Part shown: positions 34,501 to 48,650 of the stretch, piece after piece
Layout of the letters: every line of letters starts with the position of its first letter
Position numbering within the stretch: position 1 is the stretch's first letter
Assembly (NCBI GenBank): GCA_963921425.1
Contig: OY992836.1
Coordinates: 16,571,614-16,635,613, forward strand
Source of the DNA: Dryas octopetala
Taxonomy: Eukaryota > Streptophyta > Magnoliopsida > Rosales > Rosaceae
Direction: 5' to 3'
DNA length: 64,000 bases
Position numbers and translations under genes: made by a program
The notes under the pieces: model-generated
Database searches by the model: none
What the model saw: the letters and a program-made list of their open reading frames with translations, nothing else
What the model was told of the DNA's origin: nothing

Positions 34501-37500
34501 AGTTTGTAATTTATTGCAGGGACTTCAGGTTGCATCATCTGGTTCTGCTGAACACACAGAAGCCATATCAGCACAAAGTTCAAATACAAAAGTTGAAGAA
34601 ACTTTGGTGGCAGACGAAAATGAGAAAGAAATGAGTTTAGGAGATGCACTTAACCAGGCTAAAGACACACCCATTGCATCTGTCGAGGAACTTCATAATC
34701 TTGCTGGCGGTGCTGACATCAAGGTACACATTTTCTTTAGTTATATATGTTTTTAAGACCTTATGCACTATCAGATGCTTGCTTTACCACCATTTACTAT
34801 CTCTCCAGATGCTGGGTATTTAGCTTGCCAGGTTTCTTGTTTCCTAAAATTGTACTTGTTATGTTGTTTAGGGCTTAGAGGCTGTCTTGGACAAAGCTGT
34901 GCATATTGAAGATGGTAAAAAGATAACCAGGTATGGATATGATATATTCGTTAAGCATATCTTGTTTTTATATTCATAATACATCAAATTTTTTTACATT
35001 TATTTTTATTGCTCATAACTATAATGTGATATTTTTAAAGAGGGATTGACCTTGAGAGCATGAGCGTAGTTCAGCGTGATGCTTTACTGGTTTTCCGCAC
35101 CCTTTGCAAGGTTGGTTTTTTGAGCAATGTTTTTTAATTGTTGAGAGCAGTTGCGAGCCTCCCTTATGAATCTTAAATTTATTGTCTGCAGATGGGTATG
35201 AAGGAAGATAACAATGAAGTTACATTGAAGACGAGGATTTTGTCTCTTGAGCTTCTGCAGGTTATAATAGGGATTTATTTGTTCTTTTATGTTCATGCTT
35301 TTATTGATAGATACGAATGCAGTTGGCATTTTTCAATATCTCAAAAGTAGTATTTAAAACTAATTTTTTGAAATTATTAAGCAGTTGATAAACTTCCTCC
35401 TTCTAAGACTGTGGAAGGAGAAGGGGTGATATGTAAACCACAAAAATGATTTCTTACGTTTGACTTGTATAAGGAATTTTTTATAACTTATTTTCAGTTT
35501 TTTTAATTATGTAATTTCAGGGTTTATTGGAAGGGGTTGGTCATTCATTTACTAGGAACTTCCATTTCATTGACTCGGTGAAAGCATACCTATCATATGC
35601 TTTGTTGCGGGCTTCAGTTTCACAGTCCCCTGTCATATTTCAGGTTTACACATACCTTTTCTTCATCTGAGTTGAATAGAATATATGAAATTTTTGCATC
35701 TGATCATGCTTTTTCTTCCTGCAGTATGCAACTGGAATTTTTTTTGTGCTTTTGCTGCGATTCAGAGAGAGTCTCAAAGTATGTGCATGACCTTGACAAA
35801 TAGTTACGAAATTTACCCTGATATGTTCTGTAACTTACGCCAACAAATTTTATTCAGGGTGAAATAGGCATCTTTTTTCCCTTGATAGTTCTACGATCAC
35901 TTGATGGCTTGGATTTTCCCACTAACCAAAAAATAAGTGTTCTTAGGTATATTGCCTTTTCTGATTATTACATTGCTATAACTCTCAGTTATATTGGGTG
36001 GATTTCACTTTTAGTATGTCTTGGGTGATCATTATTATTTTCTAATTCTTTTCCTGGTATTCCGATGAGGAATGGTTTTGCAGGATGGTTGAAAAAGTTT
36101 GCAAGGATCCTCAGATGCTTGTTGACATATTTGTGAACTATGACTGTGATCTTGAGGCACCAAACTTGTTTGAGCGTATGGTATAATTTTTCTACTATTT
36201 CACACTGACATCATTCAGATTCCATCCAAAAATGTTTTTCTCATACATCTAAAACATCTGCCATGTGTTCTGACTGTTATGTAGGTTACAACTCTATCCA
36301 GAATAGCTCAAGGGGCTCAAAATGCAGATCCAAATATGGTTTCTGTATCACAGATGACTTCAACAAAAGGTTCATCACTTCAGGTAGGTTTAGCAATTTA
36401 TCCTCTCTCAGATTCAGCTAGTTGATCATATGTTTCTTTCCTGATAGATATTCATTGATGGTAGCTGTGGTTGCTGGATGACCCCTTTTTCCTTGACCTT
36501 GCCAGTGTCTTGTGAATGTGCTCAAATCACTAGTAGATTGGGAAAAGTCACGTGGAGAATCAGAAAAGCAGAGTAAAAAGACTCGGTTTCTAGAAGGAGA
36601 CGCTTCCGACAAAGAGTCTGTTGATGTAAAAGCCAGGCAAGATGCAACCAGTAACTTTGAGAAGGCAAAAGCTCATAAATCTACATTGGAAGCTGCCATC
36701 TCTGAGGTAGCTGATCTGCATTAATCTTCCCTAATTGGATATCTCTGGATTAATTTCTTTTTTTTAGCACCACTCCAGATGTTGTCTAGAACTGATTTAT
36801 AGTATTAATAATGTTGCAGTTCAACAGGCAACCAGTAAAGGGTGTAGAGTATCTGAGATCAAATAAGTTAGTGGAAAACACACCTGGTTCAGTTGCCCAG
36901 TTTTTGAGAAATACTCCCAGTTTGGACAAGGTGGAATCTCTGTTCTTATATAAGTTCGTTTCTACATTTATACAGACTTCTTAGTTCTTAATGATTTTTA
37001 CAGGCTATGATTGGCGAATATTTGGGTCACCATGAAGAATTTCCCCTTTCTGTGATGCATGCTTATGTAGATGCCATGGAGTTTTCGGGAATGAAGTTTG
37101 ATGCTGCAATTCGTGAATTTCTTAAAGGATTCCGACTTCCAGGGGAAGCTCAAAAGATTGATCGCATCATGGAAAAGTTTGCAGAAAGGTACTCGGGGTG
37201 TCTGTTTGGGATTGTTTTTTTCTGTGTTCTAAATTTTCTATGCAAAAATGTAAAGTTGAGTGTGTGCATGGTCATGCATAAGATTTATACTTATGTAATG
37301 CTAATGCACATATCCCTTGTAAATGTGTAAAATCCAATTTATGGCTGAATATGATTTAGGTATCTACTTTGTACTGAGATTATATGCCCTTTTGATTGAT
37401 GGCCAGTGATTTTGTTTAACATGTGTTGCATATGCAGATATTGTGCAGATAATCCAGGTCTTTTCAAAAATGCAGATACTGCATATGTTCTTGCATATGC

Positions 37501-40500
37501 AGTTATAATGTTGAATACTGATGCACATAATCCAATGGTGTGGCCTAAGATGTCCAAGGCAGATTTTGTACGCATGAATGCTACAGATGATGCAGAAGAG
37601 TGTGCCCCAACAGAACTTCTGGAAGAAATATATGATTCAATTGTTAAAGAAGAGATAAAGATGAAAGATGAGACTGCTGGTCTTGAGAAAAGTGGCAGAT
37701 ATAAGCCAGAAGGTGAAGAGAGAGGACGCCTTGTCAGTATTCTTAATCTGGCCCTTCCCAGAAGAGCAGTGTCTGTTGACACTAAGTCTGAAAGTGAAGC
37801 TATCATTAAGAAAACACAAGCTATATTTCGGAATCAAGGAGCAAAGAGAGGGGTCTTCTATACTTCACAGCAGATAGAACTTATAAGGCCTATGGTTGAA
37901 GCTGTAGGATGGCCTTTGCTTGCTACTTTTTCTGTTACAATGGAGGAGGGTGAGAATAAGTCAAGGGTTGTTCTCTGTATGGAGGGATTTAAAGCTGGAA
38001 TACACATTACACATAGTCTTGGAATGGATACCATGCGCTATGCCTTTTTAACATCTCTAGTCAGGTAAAATAATCTTGTCATATATGCATATATATATAT
38101 ATATATATCTATATATTATTTATTTATTTGCTCGTTGTCATTGTATGTATATTTGCCCTTTTCTTTTGTTTCTCTTGTCAAAAATGTTTTTAACTTTGCA
38201 TGGAAACATAATGTATCACAGTTTTGATCTTTGAAGCAATAATCATGACAATGCTAATTTGAGGTTTTGGGTTTGCATCTCAGATTTACATTCTTGCATG
38301 CTCCAAAGGAAATGCGTAGTAAAAATGTGGAAGCACTGCGAACTCTACTAGCTCTTTGTGACTCAGAGGCTGGATCCCTCCAAGATACCTGGAATGCAGT
38401 TTTGGAATGTGTTTCTCGGCTTGAATTCATTATGTCAACTCCTACTATTGCTGCAACAGTAATGCATGGATCAAACCAAATCTCCAAAGATGCTGTTCTT
38501 CAATCTCTAAGGGAGTTAGCTGGAAAACCTTCTGAACAAGTATTTGTGAATAGTGTTCAGCTTCCTAGTGATTCGGTAGTGGAGTTCTTCACTGCACTCT
38601 GTGGTGTATCAGCCGAAGAGCTAAAACAAACTCAAGCTCGTGTTTTTAGCTTGCAGAAACTTGTTGAGATCAGCTACTACAACATGGCTCGTATACGCAT
38701 GGTATATTTTTATCTAAGATAGTGGAAACTGATGTTTTTTTCTTGTAAATGTAGATGAGTGAATCTTGTGAAGTGTGTGTTGTGGTATTCATGTGATGAT
38801 CTATAGTAAATTGGTTAATGTTCTTTCTTGTCTTTGGATCCATTAGATGCCGATTGGGATCCTGGGATAATAGAAGGTAGCCCTCTCTCATCTCATAAAG
38901 ACAGGTCACATGCTTAAATGTAGTTTTGATGGTCAGGAGCAAAGTTAAACGCAGTAGATTAGTTAACATTTCAATTGTTATTTCTAGAGAAAACAATCTT
39001 CAATTTGTCCATAGATTAGCTTAATTCTTGATTTGGGGTAATTTCATGCATTTGTCTGAATGCATGGATATATGCTATTGTTCACTTGGGAAATTGAATT
39101 ACGAAATGTGAAATGTGACTAAGCATAAGTTGTCTTTTAACATGATGATGACCACCATTAACTGCATCTCATGAAGGGGTATTCTGTTTCACTATAGCCA
39201 GTTTTCAGTTATCCATATTTTGAAAGTTTCTAATAATGTTTTTCAGGTCTGGGCTAGAATATGGTCTGTTTTGGCAAACCACTTTATTTCAGCTGGGAGT
39301 CACCATGATGAGAAAATTGCTATGTATGCAATAGATTCTCTAAGGCAGCTTGGTATGAAGTATCTGGAGCGAGCTGAACTTGCCAATTTCACATTCCAAA
39401 ATGACATTCTTAAGCCTTTTGTTGTTCTTATGCGCAATAGTCGAAGTGAATCCATAAGGAGCCTAATTGTTGACTGCATTGTTCAAGTATGTCTACATAA
39501 TTTGCTTTCCTGAATGCACTTTCCTTTCCCCCCCAACCTTCTCAATATAGAACTATCCTGCTAGAAACAAAATTGATTCCGGTCTCTTTTTGCAGATGAT
39601 AAAGTCCAAAGTGGGGAGCATCAAGTCTGGATGGCGTAGCGTTTTCATGATTTTTACAGCTGCTGCAGATGATGAATTGGAATCAATTGTTGAGAGTGCA
39701 TTTGAAAATGTTGAACAAGGTAACAATTTTTTTTCCTTACTCTATTTCTTCATGACATATTGATGTTTTTCCTCATCTTCACAATTTTGGTATATCTAAC
39801 ACTGGGAAATTTGCAGTTATCTTGGAACACTTCGATCAAGTAGTTGGAGATTGTTTTATGGACTGTGTCAACTGTCTTATCAGGTTTGCAAATAATAGAA
39901 GTTCACACCGTATAAGTTTGAAGGCTATTGCACTCCTGCGCATATGTGAGGATCGTCTGGCAGAGGTTTGTTTGCTTTTTTTTTTTTTTTCATTTTCATT
40001 TTGCATGTTTCAAATCTGTATTAATCTAGTAGTGGTTCCTCTTGGCATTAACCTTTTACTTATTCTTCCTTCTTCATGGATGCCTTTTCATTCATTGCAT
40101 GCTGCTTTCATTTGTGTCCTTCAGTACAGTTTGTTGGATACCCTAAATATTTCCTGAAACATATTACTGGTAGAATTGATGAAATTCCAGGTGAAGTTGA
40201 TAAATTCAAATTATTGGGTTTGATTTATCTTACAAAACTATTCAAATTATCTTACCCCATGTTCAAGTGGTTGGGAAGAATGATATAACAAAGAAAAAGG
40301 GATACTTTACATTTGTTGTGATACTCTCATCAATAGTTGCTTAGTATTAATTTTTTTTAATAAAAAAATCTCATCACTGGTGTTGGGCTTCTTTGCCAGA
40401 GGTGGATGTGTTATTGTCGGTTGGGTTGATCTCTATGATTCTGTGGTGTCTTCCCACATGTTTGTATTGATAGCTTGTTGCTTTGCTGTCGAGATATCCC

Positions 40501-43500
40501 TGTTTAACTGCTGGTTTGTCACTTTTAGGGTCTTATACCTGGTGGTGCTTCGAAGCCTATCGACGTAAATGTGGATACAACTTTTGATGTGACTGAGCAT
40601 TATTGGTTCCCAATGCTGGCTGGTCTATCTGATCTGACATCAGATCCAAGACCAGAGGTCAGAAGCTGTGCGCTTGAAGTTTTGTTTGATCTACTGAATG
40701 AGAGGGGTAACAAGTTCTCATCATCATTTTGGGAGAGCATTTTCCATCGTGTCTTGTTTCCCATATTTGATCATGTGAGACATGCTGGAAAGGAAAGCTT
40801 GGTTTCTTCTGACGAGGAATGGTTCCGTGAAACAAGCATTCACTCACTTCAGTTGCTGTGCAATCTTTTCAACACTTTTTACAAGGTAGCGTTGAACTTA
40901 ATGCTAGCCGTACAAATTGTATTGGTTTCACTAGTGATTGGTGAAGAATCACATGTACTAAGGGAGGAAATGTGGAGGTTTGTTCTATTGTGGTAAAACA
41001 AATGGAAACTGATATTCTTATATATTGGTTATGCGGTAAAAAAGGTTTTGTACAATTTGAAGTTGGTGTTCCAATGATAGCGTAACCGTGAAGTCTTTCC
41101 TTTGTGCAGGAGGTATGTTTTATGTTGCCACCACTACTCAGTCTGCTGTTAGATTGTGCCAAAAAGACTGATCAAGCAGTGGTTTCATTATCTCTGGGTG
41201 CACTAGTGCATCTCATTGAAGTTGGAGGACATCAATTCAGCGAGAGCGATTGGGATACATTGTTGAGAAGCATAAGGTGTGTATCTCCTATTATCTGGAA
41301 ATCTTTTTGTGGCTGTTCTAATACTAATCATTTTATTACTATTATCAGAGATGCTTTGTACACAACGCAACCACTTGAACTGCTAAATGCTTTGGGTTTT
41401 GAGAACCCGAAGAACAATAGGACGGTAATTAGAGATTTAGAGGTCAATTCGGGTGACAGTGCTTCCATAAAGCCTATTGAGTATGATGGAGTGGATAGCC
41501 ATCAGTTTGATGTCAGTGATAATGGAAGAAATCCAAATGCATCAGTCTTGATGGACCACAAACAAGAATCAGGGGTGCAAATGAACTTGGACGGATCTGA
41601 AGGTCAGTTTTTTAAAGTCCAATGAAACTTCATGTTCATTCTTTTCAAGAAGGAAAACAAAAAACTCCATGTTTATTAAATGGCTTATGATTAACATTCA
41701 AAATCTGAGACTGCGTTTGTGGTAGTTTGCATTTGGTAGAAAACTGCTTCACTGAACAATCTAGTCACCAATTACTACAATTTACTTGCTCTATAAATGG
41801 CACCTGGAGAGTTAATATTGTCCCAACCTATGATTGATAGAGCTAAATTTTTACACTGTTCTTGATGTGCCTAAGCTAGATTTAAAAAAAGAAAAAAAAA
41901 TGTGTCTAGTAGCAACATAAAACAGTTTTTATTCTTATAGGCCTTCCGTCACCGTCAGGAAGTGCTACAAAATCTGCTGAAGGTGGAAACCTCCAACGGA
42001 CTCAAACAATAGGTCAAAGAATTATGGACAATCTCTTTCTCAGAAATCTTACTTCTAAGCCTAAGGGTCGTGATTCTGATGCTTCAGTACCATCTTCTCC
42101 ACTTCAGGTATAATTACTAATTTCTAAAAAATTTATTATTTTGGCAGTTAGGCTTATTACACAGATCAGCATCCAGAATTTATGGCTTTATGATGTGTAA
42201 TCAGCGTCCTGATTTTCATGGATTTATTATGTGTTTGATTTTATGCTGCATTAGGTTCCTGATGCTGTGGAACATGATGCCAAAGATGAGGAGGAAAGTT
42301 CACTATTGGGAACTTGTAGGGGCAAATGCATCACTCAATTATTACTTCTTGGTGCCATTGATAGTATTCAGGTTTGAATTTTGGTTGTTTTTACTTCATA
42401 TGTCCCCTTAAATTCGTAAATACTTATTATTATTTCTAATCATCCAACATTAATTGCAATCCAATGTGAAGAACCTTTATTGTAATATGAACCTTTACTG
42501 TAGTATATAAGGCAAGTCCCTTTGAGCTAGAAGGCTACAGAAGTTGGAGATGTATGGTAATTCTCCAAGTGTCTTTGTTTGGATGGCTGCCGTATTGTTA
42601 ACATGTTTACTAGCTAGGCAGGAAAATTAGGATCAATGAATCATTAAATTCTGCATTTATCCAAAAACAACAAAGAATCATTGGGTTCTGTAAAAAGTCT
42701 CTGAGAGCTGTTTGCCTAATAGAATCACTCTATAATTTGCAGAAGAAATACTGGAGCAAGTTGAAAGCGCCACAAAAGATTGCTATTATGGACATTTTGC
42801 TGTCTCCATTAGAATTCGCAGCTTCCTATAATTCATATACCAATCTCAGAACACGCATGCACCAAATTCCTGATGAGAGGTAGGGTGTAAACTTGTATGC
42901 AGAATTTTTTCTCTTGCCGTTAAATTTTTCTCTTTGAAGAATATAGTTTATGACTATTTCATCTTTTGGACAGGCCGCCTCTGAATCTTCTGCGCCAGGA
43001 ATTAGCAGGAACGTGCATATATCTGGACATCTTACAGAAAGCAACTTCTGGGTTTAGTGCCAACAAAGAGGGACTTGAAGAAACTAATGTTTCTCAGAAT
43101 GTTGATATTACATCGAATGAAAATGATTCAAGCTTAAAAGAACATTCTAATGTTGAAGAGAAAGTTGAAGGATTAGCAGAAGAAAAACTGGTGTCTTTCT
43201 GTGAACAAGTACTCAGGGAGGCATCTGATCTACAGTCCAGTGCTGGGGAGACGACTAATATGGACATTCATCGGGTTCTGGAGTTACGATCTCCGATAAT
43301 TGTTAAGGTATAAAGTGCCATTTAAATTATTGTGGGGCATGACATGCTATGTGGTGCTTTTTTGGCTTGTGTATGATCGTTAGTTTATTTGTTCATTTTT
43401 TTTTGGCACAGTATGATAGGTTTGTTTAATCCATGATATTTTGTAGCTGCTGGATTATCTTTGTAATTACCATGTGTACCACTAGAAAGTATTATGCCTC

Positions 43501-44197
43501 TTTGCAGACTAGTGCCACATCTCCCATTCATTTTATTGAAACAAAACTCTTGTACACATACGTAGTTGGACGTTCATATTTTTTTATGCCCTCACAGCCG
43601 GCTTATACAGTTCACACACTGCTGCCTTTTCTGTCCATGCTTGATCAGTCAATTAAAAATTTCCTTGTAAATTGATATTCTTACAACTTCATGTGGTCTT
43701 TCTTTGTCCAGATCTTTGACATATTTTTATATTCTGAAACCCCCATTTAATTGGGTTGGTGGATTCACCTGAGTTGTGCTTGGCATTCTTCTTGTTTAAT
43801 GGACAATATTTTATGTGCTTAATTGCCCACATGAGTTTTTTATATTGTACTACTAACAGATGTTGTTCTTTCTTTTTTGGTCTTTCAGGTACTTAAGGGC
43901 ATGTGCTTTATGAACAAACAGATTTTCAGAAGACATCTTAGAGACTTCTATCCCCTGCTTACTAAACTTGTATGCTGTGACCAGGTAATCTCCTCTTTCC
44001 TTGTTTCTTGCCATGATTATGGCCCGTCTGTAATACGTTCTGTAAATTTGACATTTTACACTCTTACAACAGTTAATAACTAATTAGAGATTAGGATATG
44101 TCCTGGGAAACTGATAAATGCTTGATTCGTTCAGATGGATGTTCGTGGAGCTCTTGGTGATCTTTTCAGGGCACAATTGAAAGCACTTCTGCCATAG
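31576..44197 (+). CDS. BIG5: BIG5/MIN7 (BEN1)-type ARF guanine-nucleotide exchange factor with Sec7 domain
   Basis: Large cytosolic GEF that loads GTP on ARF GTPases at the trans-Golgi/early endosome. In Arabidopsis it works in PIN recycling and immunity, and the Pseudomonas effector HopM1 destroys it. ATG at 31576: [20 protein letters not shown]. About 33 exons, roughly 1790 residues by my exon reading, near the 1739 of Arabidopsis BIG5. Order: DCB region (exons to about 35100); HUS region around 36083-36180, with [14 protein letters not shown]; Sec7 domain about 36820-37660; HDS regions downstream. The Sec7 core has [19 protein letters not shown] and the catalytic-Glu loop [20 protein letters not shown], then [14 protein letters not shown]. 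The C-terminus is [16 protein letters not shown], stop at 44195-44197. I saw no frame break. Introns hold T tracts and an (AT)n at about 38086-38109. Confidence 0.95.
38086..38109. repeat. (AT)n microsatellite in BIG5 intron
   Basis: Alternating AT just after the large exon that ends near 38065; likely length-variable. Confidence 0.8.
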
Positions 44198-45105
44198 CTA
44201 TTTTTTTCTTGTCATTACCACTTTGACAAGAATCCCAGATGGAGTGATTTTCGACATCACTGCTCCAAACACTGATGTCTAATTTTGTTCGGCTCATATT
44301 CTTTCACCCGTGCCTATAAAATTTCATTTTCTTCAGATAGAGGTATTTTCCAGTTTTCACTTCCCCAGTAAATTTTGTTGTAATGATCCTAATGTAGTTG
44401 AAAAGAAGGAAAGGAAACAAAACGGGGAAAACATAATTGTTTTGGATCGGCCTTTTTATTGTTTCACATAATCTCCATCTTTTGTTTTATGGTCTAATTT
44501 ATGTAGCAAATGATTAATTGATCTCAATCGAATACCTACAGATGGATATCAGTCAAAATATGTTTGACTCATGAAGTATGTCAAGACATGAGAGCTTTTT
44601 TAATCTCATGATCACATGAACAATGGTGGTTTAGAACATGCATGTTTATGCTGTACCGATGTCTTGGTTACCGGTTGTGCAGTTGAACGTAAATCAGATT
44701 TTTTTGTTTATTATTTATTTTTAACAAAAGTGAATTGAGAATAAGGGACTTTTTCCCATGCCAGCTTTATAGTCTGGGACAAAACATGCGTGTTAGGAAA
44801 AGTGCATTCCTTGTGCAGGGGTTTTTCGTTTCCCATCCAAGAAGTTCTAGCACATAAAAACTGGTTTACAACAAGGTCACTCTATTCTTTTCTTGATGGA
44901 TTATTCTCTCTATTAAAATATTAAGGTTAGAAATGATTCAAACGGGTTTCCTTTTCCCCCTCAGAATCCAATTCCCAGTTAAATGTTTATGTGATTCCTT
45001 GCCTTTTCGGTCATAAAAGGACATTTCCCAACCTTTATGTTTGATAAATTCAAAGTAGTGCTGCTTCATCTCAAAGAAAACCGGGATTGAGAGGCATAAG
45101 AAAAC
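44198..45105. other. Intergenic between BIG5 and GH17 gene
   Basis: BIG5 3' UTR to perhaps 44450, then promoter of the glucanase gene. No recognisable repeat, TATA box or small gene. Confidence 0.6.
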
Positions 45106-47488
45106 ATGGGTTTCCGGTACCTGTGGATTTTATTGGTCTTCACACTCGGTGAAGGCTTGGTGAGAGGGGTCCTTGGTGGCTTGGCATGCAACTGGGGAAC
45201 GCGTTCCACACACCCATTGCCACCCAACATAGTTGTGAAGCTTATGAAGGACAATGGGTTCGACAAAGTGAAGCTGTTTGAAGCTGATCCTGGGGCACTC
45301 AGGGCCCTGGGAAATACTGGTATACAAGTTATGCTGGGGATACCCAATGAGTTCTTGGCACCACTTGCCAGCAGTGTTGGGGTGGCTGAGAATTGGGTGT
45401 CTCAAAATGTATCCACCTACATATCCAAAAACGGGGTCGATATAAGGTAAAAAGACTAAGTTTTCATGCTCTTGTTTTCCTATTTGCAACAAAAAAAAAA
45501 AAAAAACCTCAATTTTTAAAACACAGATTTGAGATGCGTATCATTTGAAGCTATTCCCACTATTCGAACTCTTGTAGTGGGTGTGTGATTAAATGATCTT
45601 TAATCTTTATGTTAGAAATCCGGGAAATTTGAAAAATAGTCAAAATTTGGACTCTTTAGAAACATTTAGCCATTTTCTTTTTAGAGTTTCAAAGATATTG
45701 TTTGAGAGGGTTTGAGCAAGTTGTCACTTATTTTCAACCCTTTATAAAAGTTTCAAATTGGAAGGAAAAAGAAGGGCAAGCTTTTTTTGGAAACAGAATT
45801 GATCCCAATGTCATGATATTCTTTTTCTCTTTCATTTATCCAAAGAGTTATTTAAAGTAGGGTCAGGGAATCCCTATATATCATCAGCAATTCATCAAAC
45901 ACTGAACATAACTGCAAAAAGAAACAACATTTTTCCACACCTAAACAGTAAAAAGAAACTAATGATTGATTGAGAATTTGAAAGTGAATTATTTGTGTCG
46001 CGTGAATCTATGTAGGTATGTGGCTGTGGGCAATGAACCTTTCCTTAAAACCTACAAAGACACTTTCCTGCAAACCACATTTCCAGCACTCCAAAATATT
46101 GAAGCAGCCCTCATAAAAGCTGGGCTTGGGAGGCAAGTGAAGGTCACCGTTCCACTAAACGCAGATGTTTACCAGACTGACAGTGGTCTTCCATCCGGCG
46201 GTGACTTCCGGTCTGACATCCATAGCCTTATGCTCTCCATCATCAAGTTTCTCAGTGACAATGGTGGTGCTCTCACCATCAACATCTACCCCTTCCTCAG
46301 CCTCCAAGCTGACGCCAATTTCCCCAAAGAATATGCCTTCTTCAACAACACCTCTAACCCCGTTGTGGATGGCTCTATTTCTTACACCAATGTTCTTGAT
46401 GCCAACTTTGACACTTGCATTGCAGCTCTTGAAAAGAATGGCTTCTCCTCCTTGCCTGTCATTGTTGGAGAGGTTGGATGGCCAACAGATGGTGACCCTA
46501 ATGCCAACATAGAGGATGCAAAAAGGTTCAACCAAGGCCTTCTAGATCGCATAATTGCAGGTCTGGGCTAAAATTTCAAAGAATTTTAAATTATATAAGA
46601 GGCATCAACTATTATCCCAACTTTATAGATTCCAACTGATGTGATAATATTTCATTTTTTTATCATTAGGTTCATTATGGACCTCATTTATTTACATTAA
46701 ATATAGACTAATGTGTCGAGTCATATCAGTTGAAAACAAAAATTAAAATAATAGTTAGTGTCTCTAGTATTATTTATCCTCGAAACATTCTCGATATTTC
46801 CCTTTTTAACAGATACCAATGTCCCATTTTCTTAACATTGATATTTAATACCTTGCTTGCAGGCCAAGGCACCCCAAAGAGATCGAACCCACCAGACATC
46901 TACATATTTGCACTCATAGATGAGGATGCCAAGAGCACCCAACCTGGGAATTTTGAGAGGCATTGGGGCATCTTCAACTATGATGGAACAGTCAAATACT
47001 CATTGAACGCAGGTAGTGGAAAAGGCTTAGTCCCAGCAAAAGGAGTGAAATACTTGGCCAGACAATGGTGCATAATGGCACCAGATGCAAGCATTTCAGA
47101 CCCCACTTTGGCTGAGAGCATCAGCTATGCTTGCTCTTATGCAGATTGCACCAGTCTTGGATATGGGTCCTCTTGTGGGATGCTTGATGCTAAGAGCAAT
47201 GCTTCTTATGCTTTCAACATGTACTACCAAACCATGGACCAGCGCAAAGGTGCTTGCAATTTCTCTGGTCTTTCAGTCACCTCAAGTGTGGACCCAACTC
47301 CATCTGTAAATGGTCAGAAGAGTACTTCTTGTCGATTTGAGATCATGATTGATCTGGGGAAGCATGAAACGGCTCAAAGGTCTCCTTCTTCTCATTCTTT
47401 GGCTGCTGGGTTAAGAGAGCAGAGCTTCCACAATGTTGTGATGGGGTTATTACTTGTCCTTGTACTAGTGTCCACATTGACCATCTAA
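45106..47488 (+). CDS. GH17 glucan endo-1,3-beta-glucosidase with X8/CBM43 domain, GPI-anchored
   Basis: Cleaves beta-1,3-glucan (callose) at the cell surface or plasmodesmata. Exons 45106-45446, 46016-46560 and 46863-47488 join in phase to 503 residues. A signal peptide is seen in the first about 24 residues ([17 protein letters not shown]). The GH17 barrel starts at [14 protein letters not shown]. The general acid is the Glu in VGNEPF and the nucleophile the Glu in VGEVGWP; both are present. It continues [14 protein letters not shown] and HWGIFNYDG. The X8 domain starts at [10 protein letters not shown] and has the paired Cys ([24 protein letters not shown]). The C-terminus is a hydrophobic stretch [17 protein letters not shown] after a small-residue region, as in GPI signals. 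It resembles Arabidopsis glucan endo-1,3-beta-glucosidase 5/6/8. It looks intact. Confidence 0.95.
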
Positions 47489-47968
47489 TTTTTTCACCTA
47501 TTGTATATATTTTAAGGGTTACTTGGGAATAGTTGGGATGAATCAAATGTTGTTGATTATCACCTTGATTTCTGTTCTTGCCCACTTAGAAATCTTGTTC
47601 AGCTACTGATATATGAAAATGATTCATTTGTGTATAAACCAAATTTGATGATCACATTATATGACAATTGATATGTAAATTAGTATATAAATTATACAAT
47701 TAATTATAAAATTTGATGTAATAAATAAATATCAATTATCAAATAATATGATTAACTAATAGAATTAGAAAATGTAATTATCAAATATTTTTTTAATGAC
47801 ACTATCACATTTTACCGTAAAATAGAGAAAATGACTAATTCTTTATCATGAAAACTAATGGTGACTACAATCACCAAAAGTGTTTTAGTTAATATTCCTT
47901 TTCATGTTCGAAAGAGCCCAAAATTTTAAGCACAAAATAGACAGTATCCTCTTCTTATGGCTAAGAAA

Positions 47969-48330
47969 GAGTTAATTATCCTTACACTCTCTGAGGTTTA
48001 TCGTCTTTTCACATACACTCCTGAGATTTCAAAAATTACACATACACCCCCTGAGATTTCAAAACTATTGCATATAACCTCCTATAGTGAGAAAAAAAAT
48101 AATGAGAAATTATGCAAAAAGACATGCTAAGAGGTTAAATGACCTAATAAGATTACTCAAGATGTAAGGTCCAACCTCAATACAAATATTTTTTTTGTTT
48201 ATTTTTTTTTTTGTAGAGGGTTATATGCAATAGTTTTGAAACCTCATAGGATGTATATGTAATTTTTAAAATCTCAGAGGGTATATGTGAAAAGATGATA
48301 AACCTCAGAAAATATAAGTGTAATTAACTC
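47969..48330. mobile_element. MITE with about 120-bp terminal inverted repeats
   Basis: Left end GAGTTAATTATCCTTACACT, right end reversed GAGTTAATTACACTTATATT. The arms stay alike for about 120 bp (TGAGGTTTATCRTCTTTTCACATA, CAAAACTATTGCATATAACC). CTAAGAAA stands directly to the left (47961-47968) and, two bases off, to the right (48333-48340), a likely target duplication of 8 or 9 bp, which fits hAT or Mutator. No coding. Confidence 0.8.
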
Positions 48331-48534
48331 AACTAAGAAAACACAAATAGTAGCAAAAAAGAAACACATGGGTGGCCCAATGATAGGAACAATGATAGGG
48401 CCTAAAAAGTAAAAAGTAGAAAAGAGAGAGAAAAAAAAAACAGAATAAAAATAAAAGAGAACAAAGAATGGAGAGAGGGAGGGAGCTCAGGGAGGGAATC
48501 TACTTCTAAATTCTAATCTTTATTAGAATTTAAG

Positions 48535-48650
48535 AAAGGGATTGTTTATCAAAAAAAAAAAAAGAAAGGGATTGTTTATCAAGAAAGGGATTATTTATCA
48601 AAAAAAAAAAAGAAAGGGATTGTTTATCAAAAAAAAAAAAAAGAATTTAG
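48535..48650. repeat. Tandem repeat of GAAAGGGATTGTTTATCA plus A tract
   Basis: Four or so copies of AGAAAGGGATTGTTTATC followed by A runs of varying length. Confidence 0.85.

Noticed and set aside
46155-46535. Long minus-strand and second plus-strand open frames in the glucanase exon
   Set aside because: Shadows of the GH17 coding exon; the catalytic motifs are in the plus-strand frame called here.
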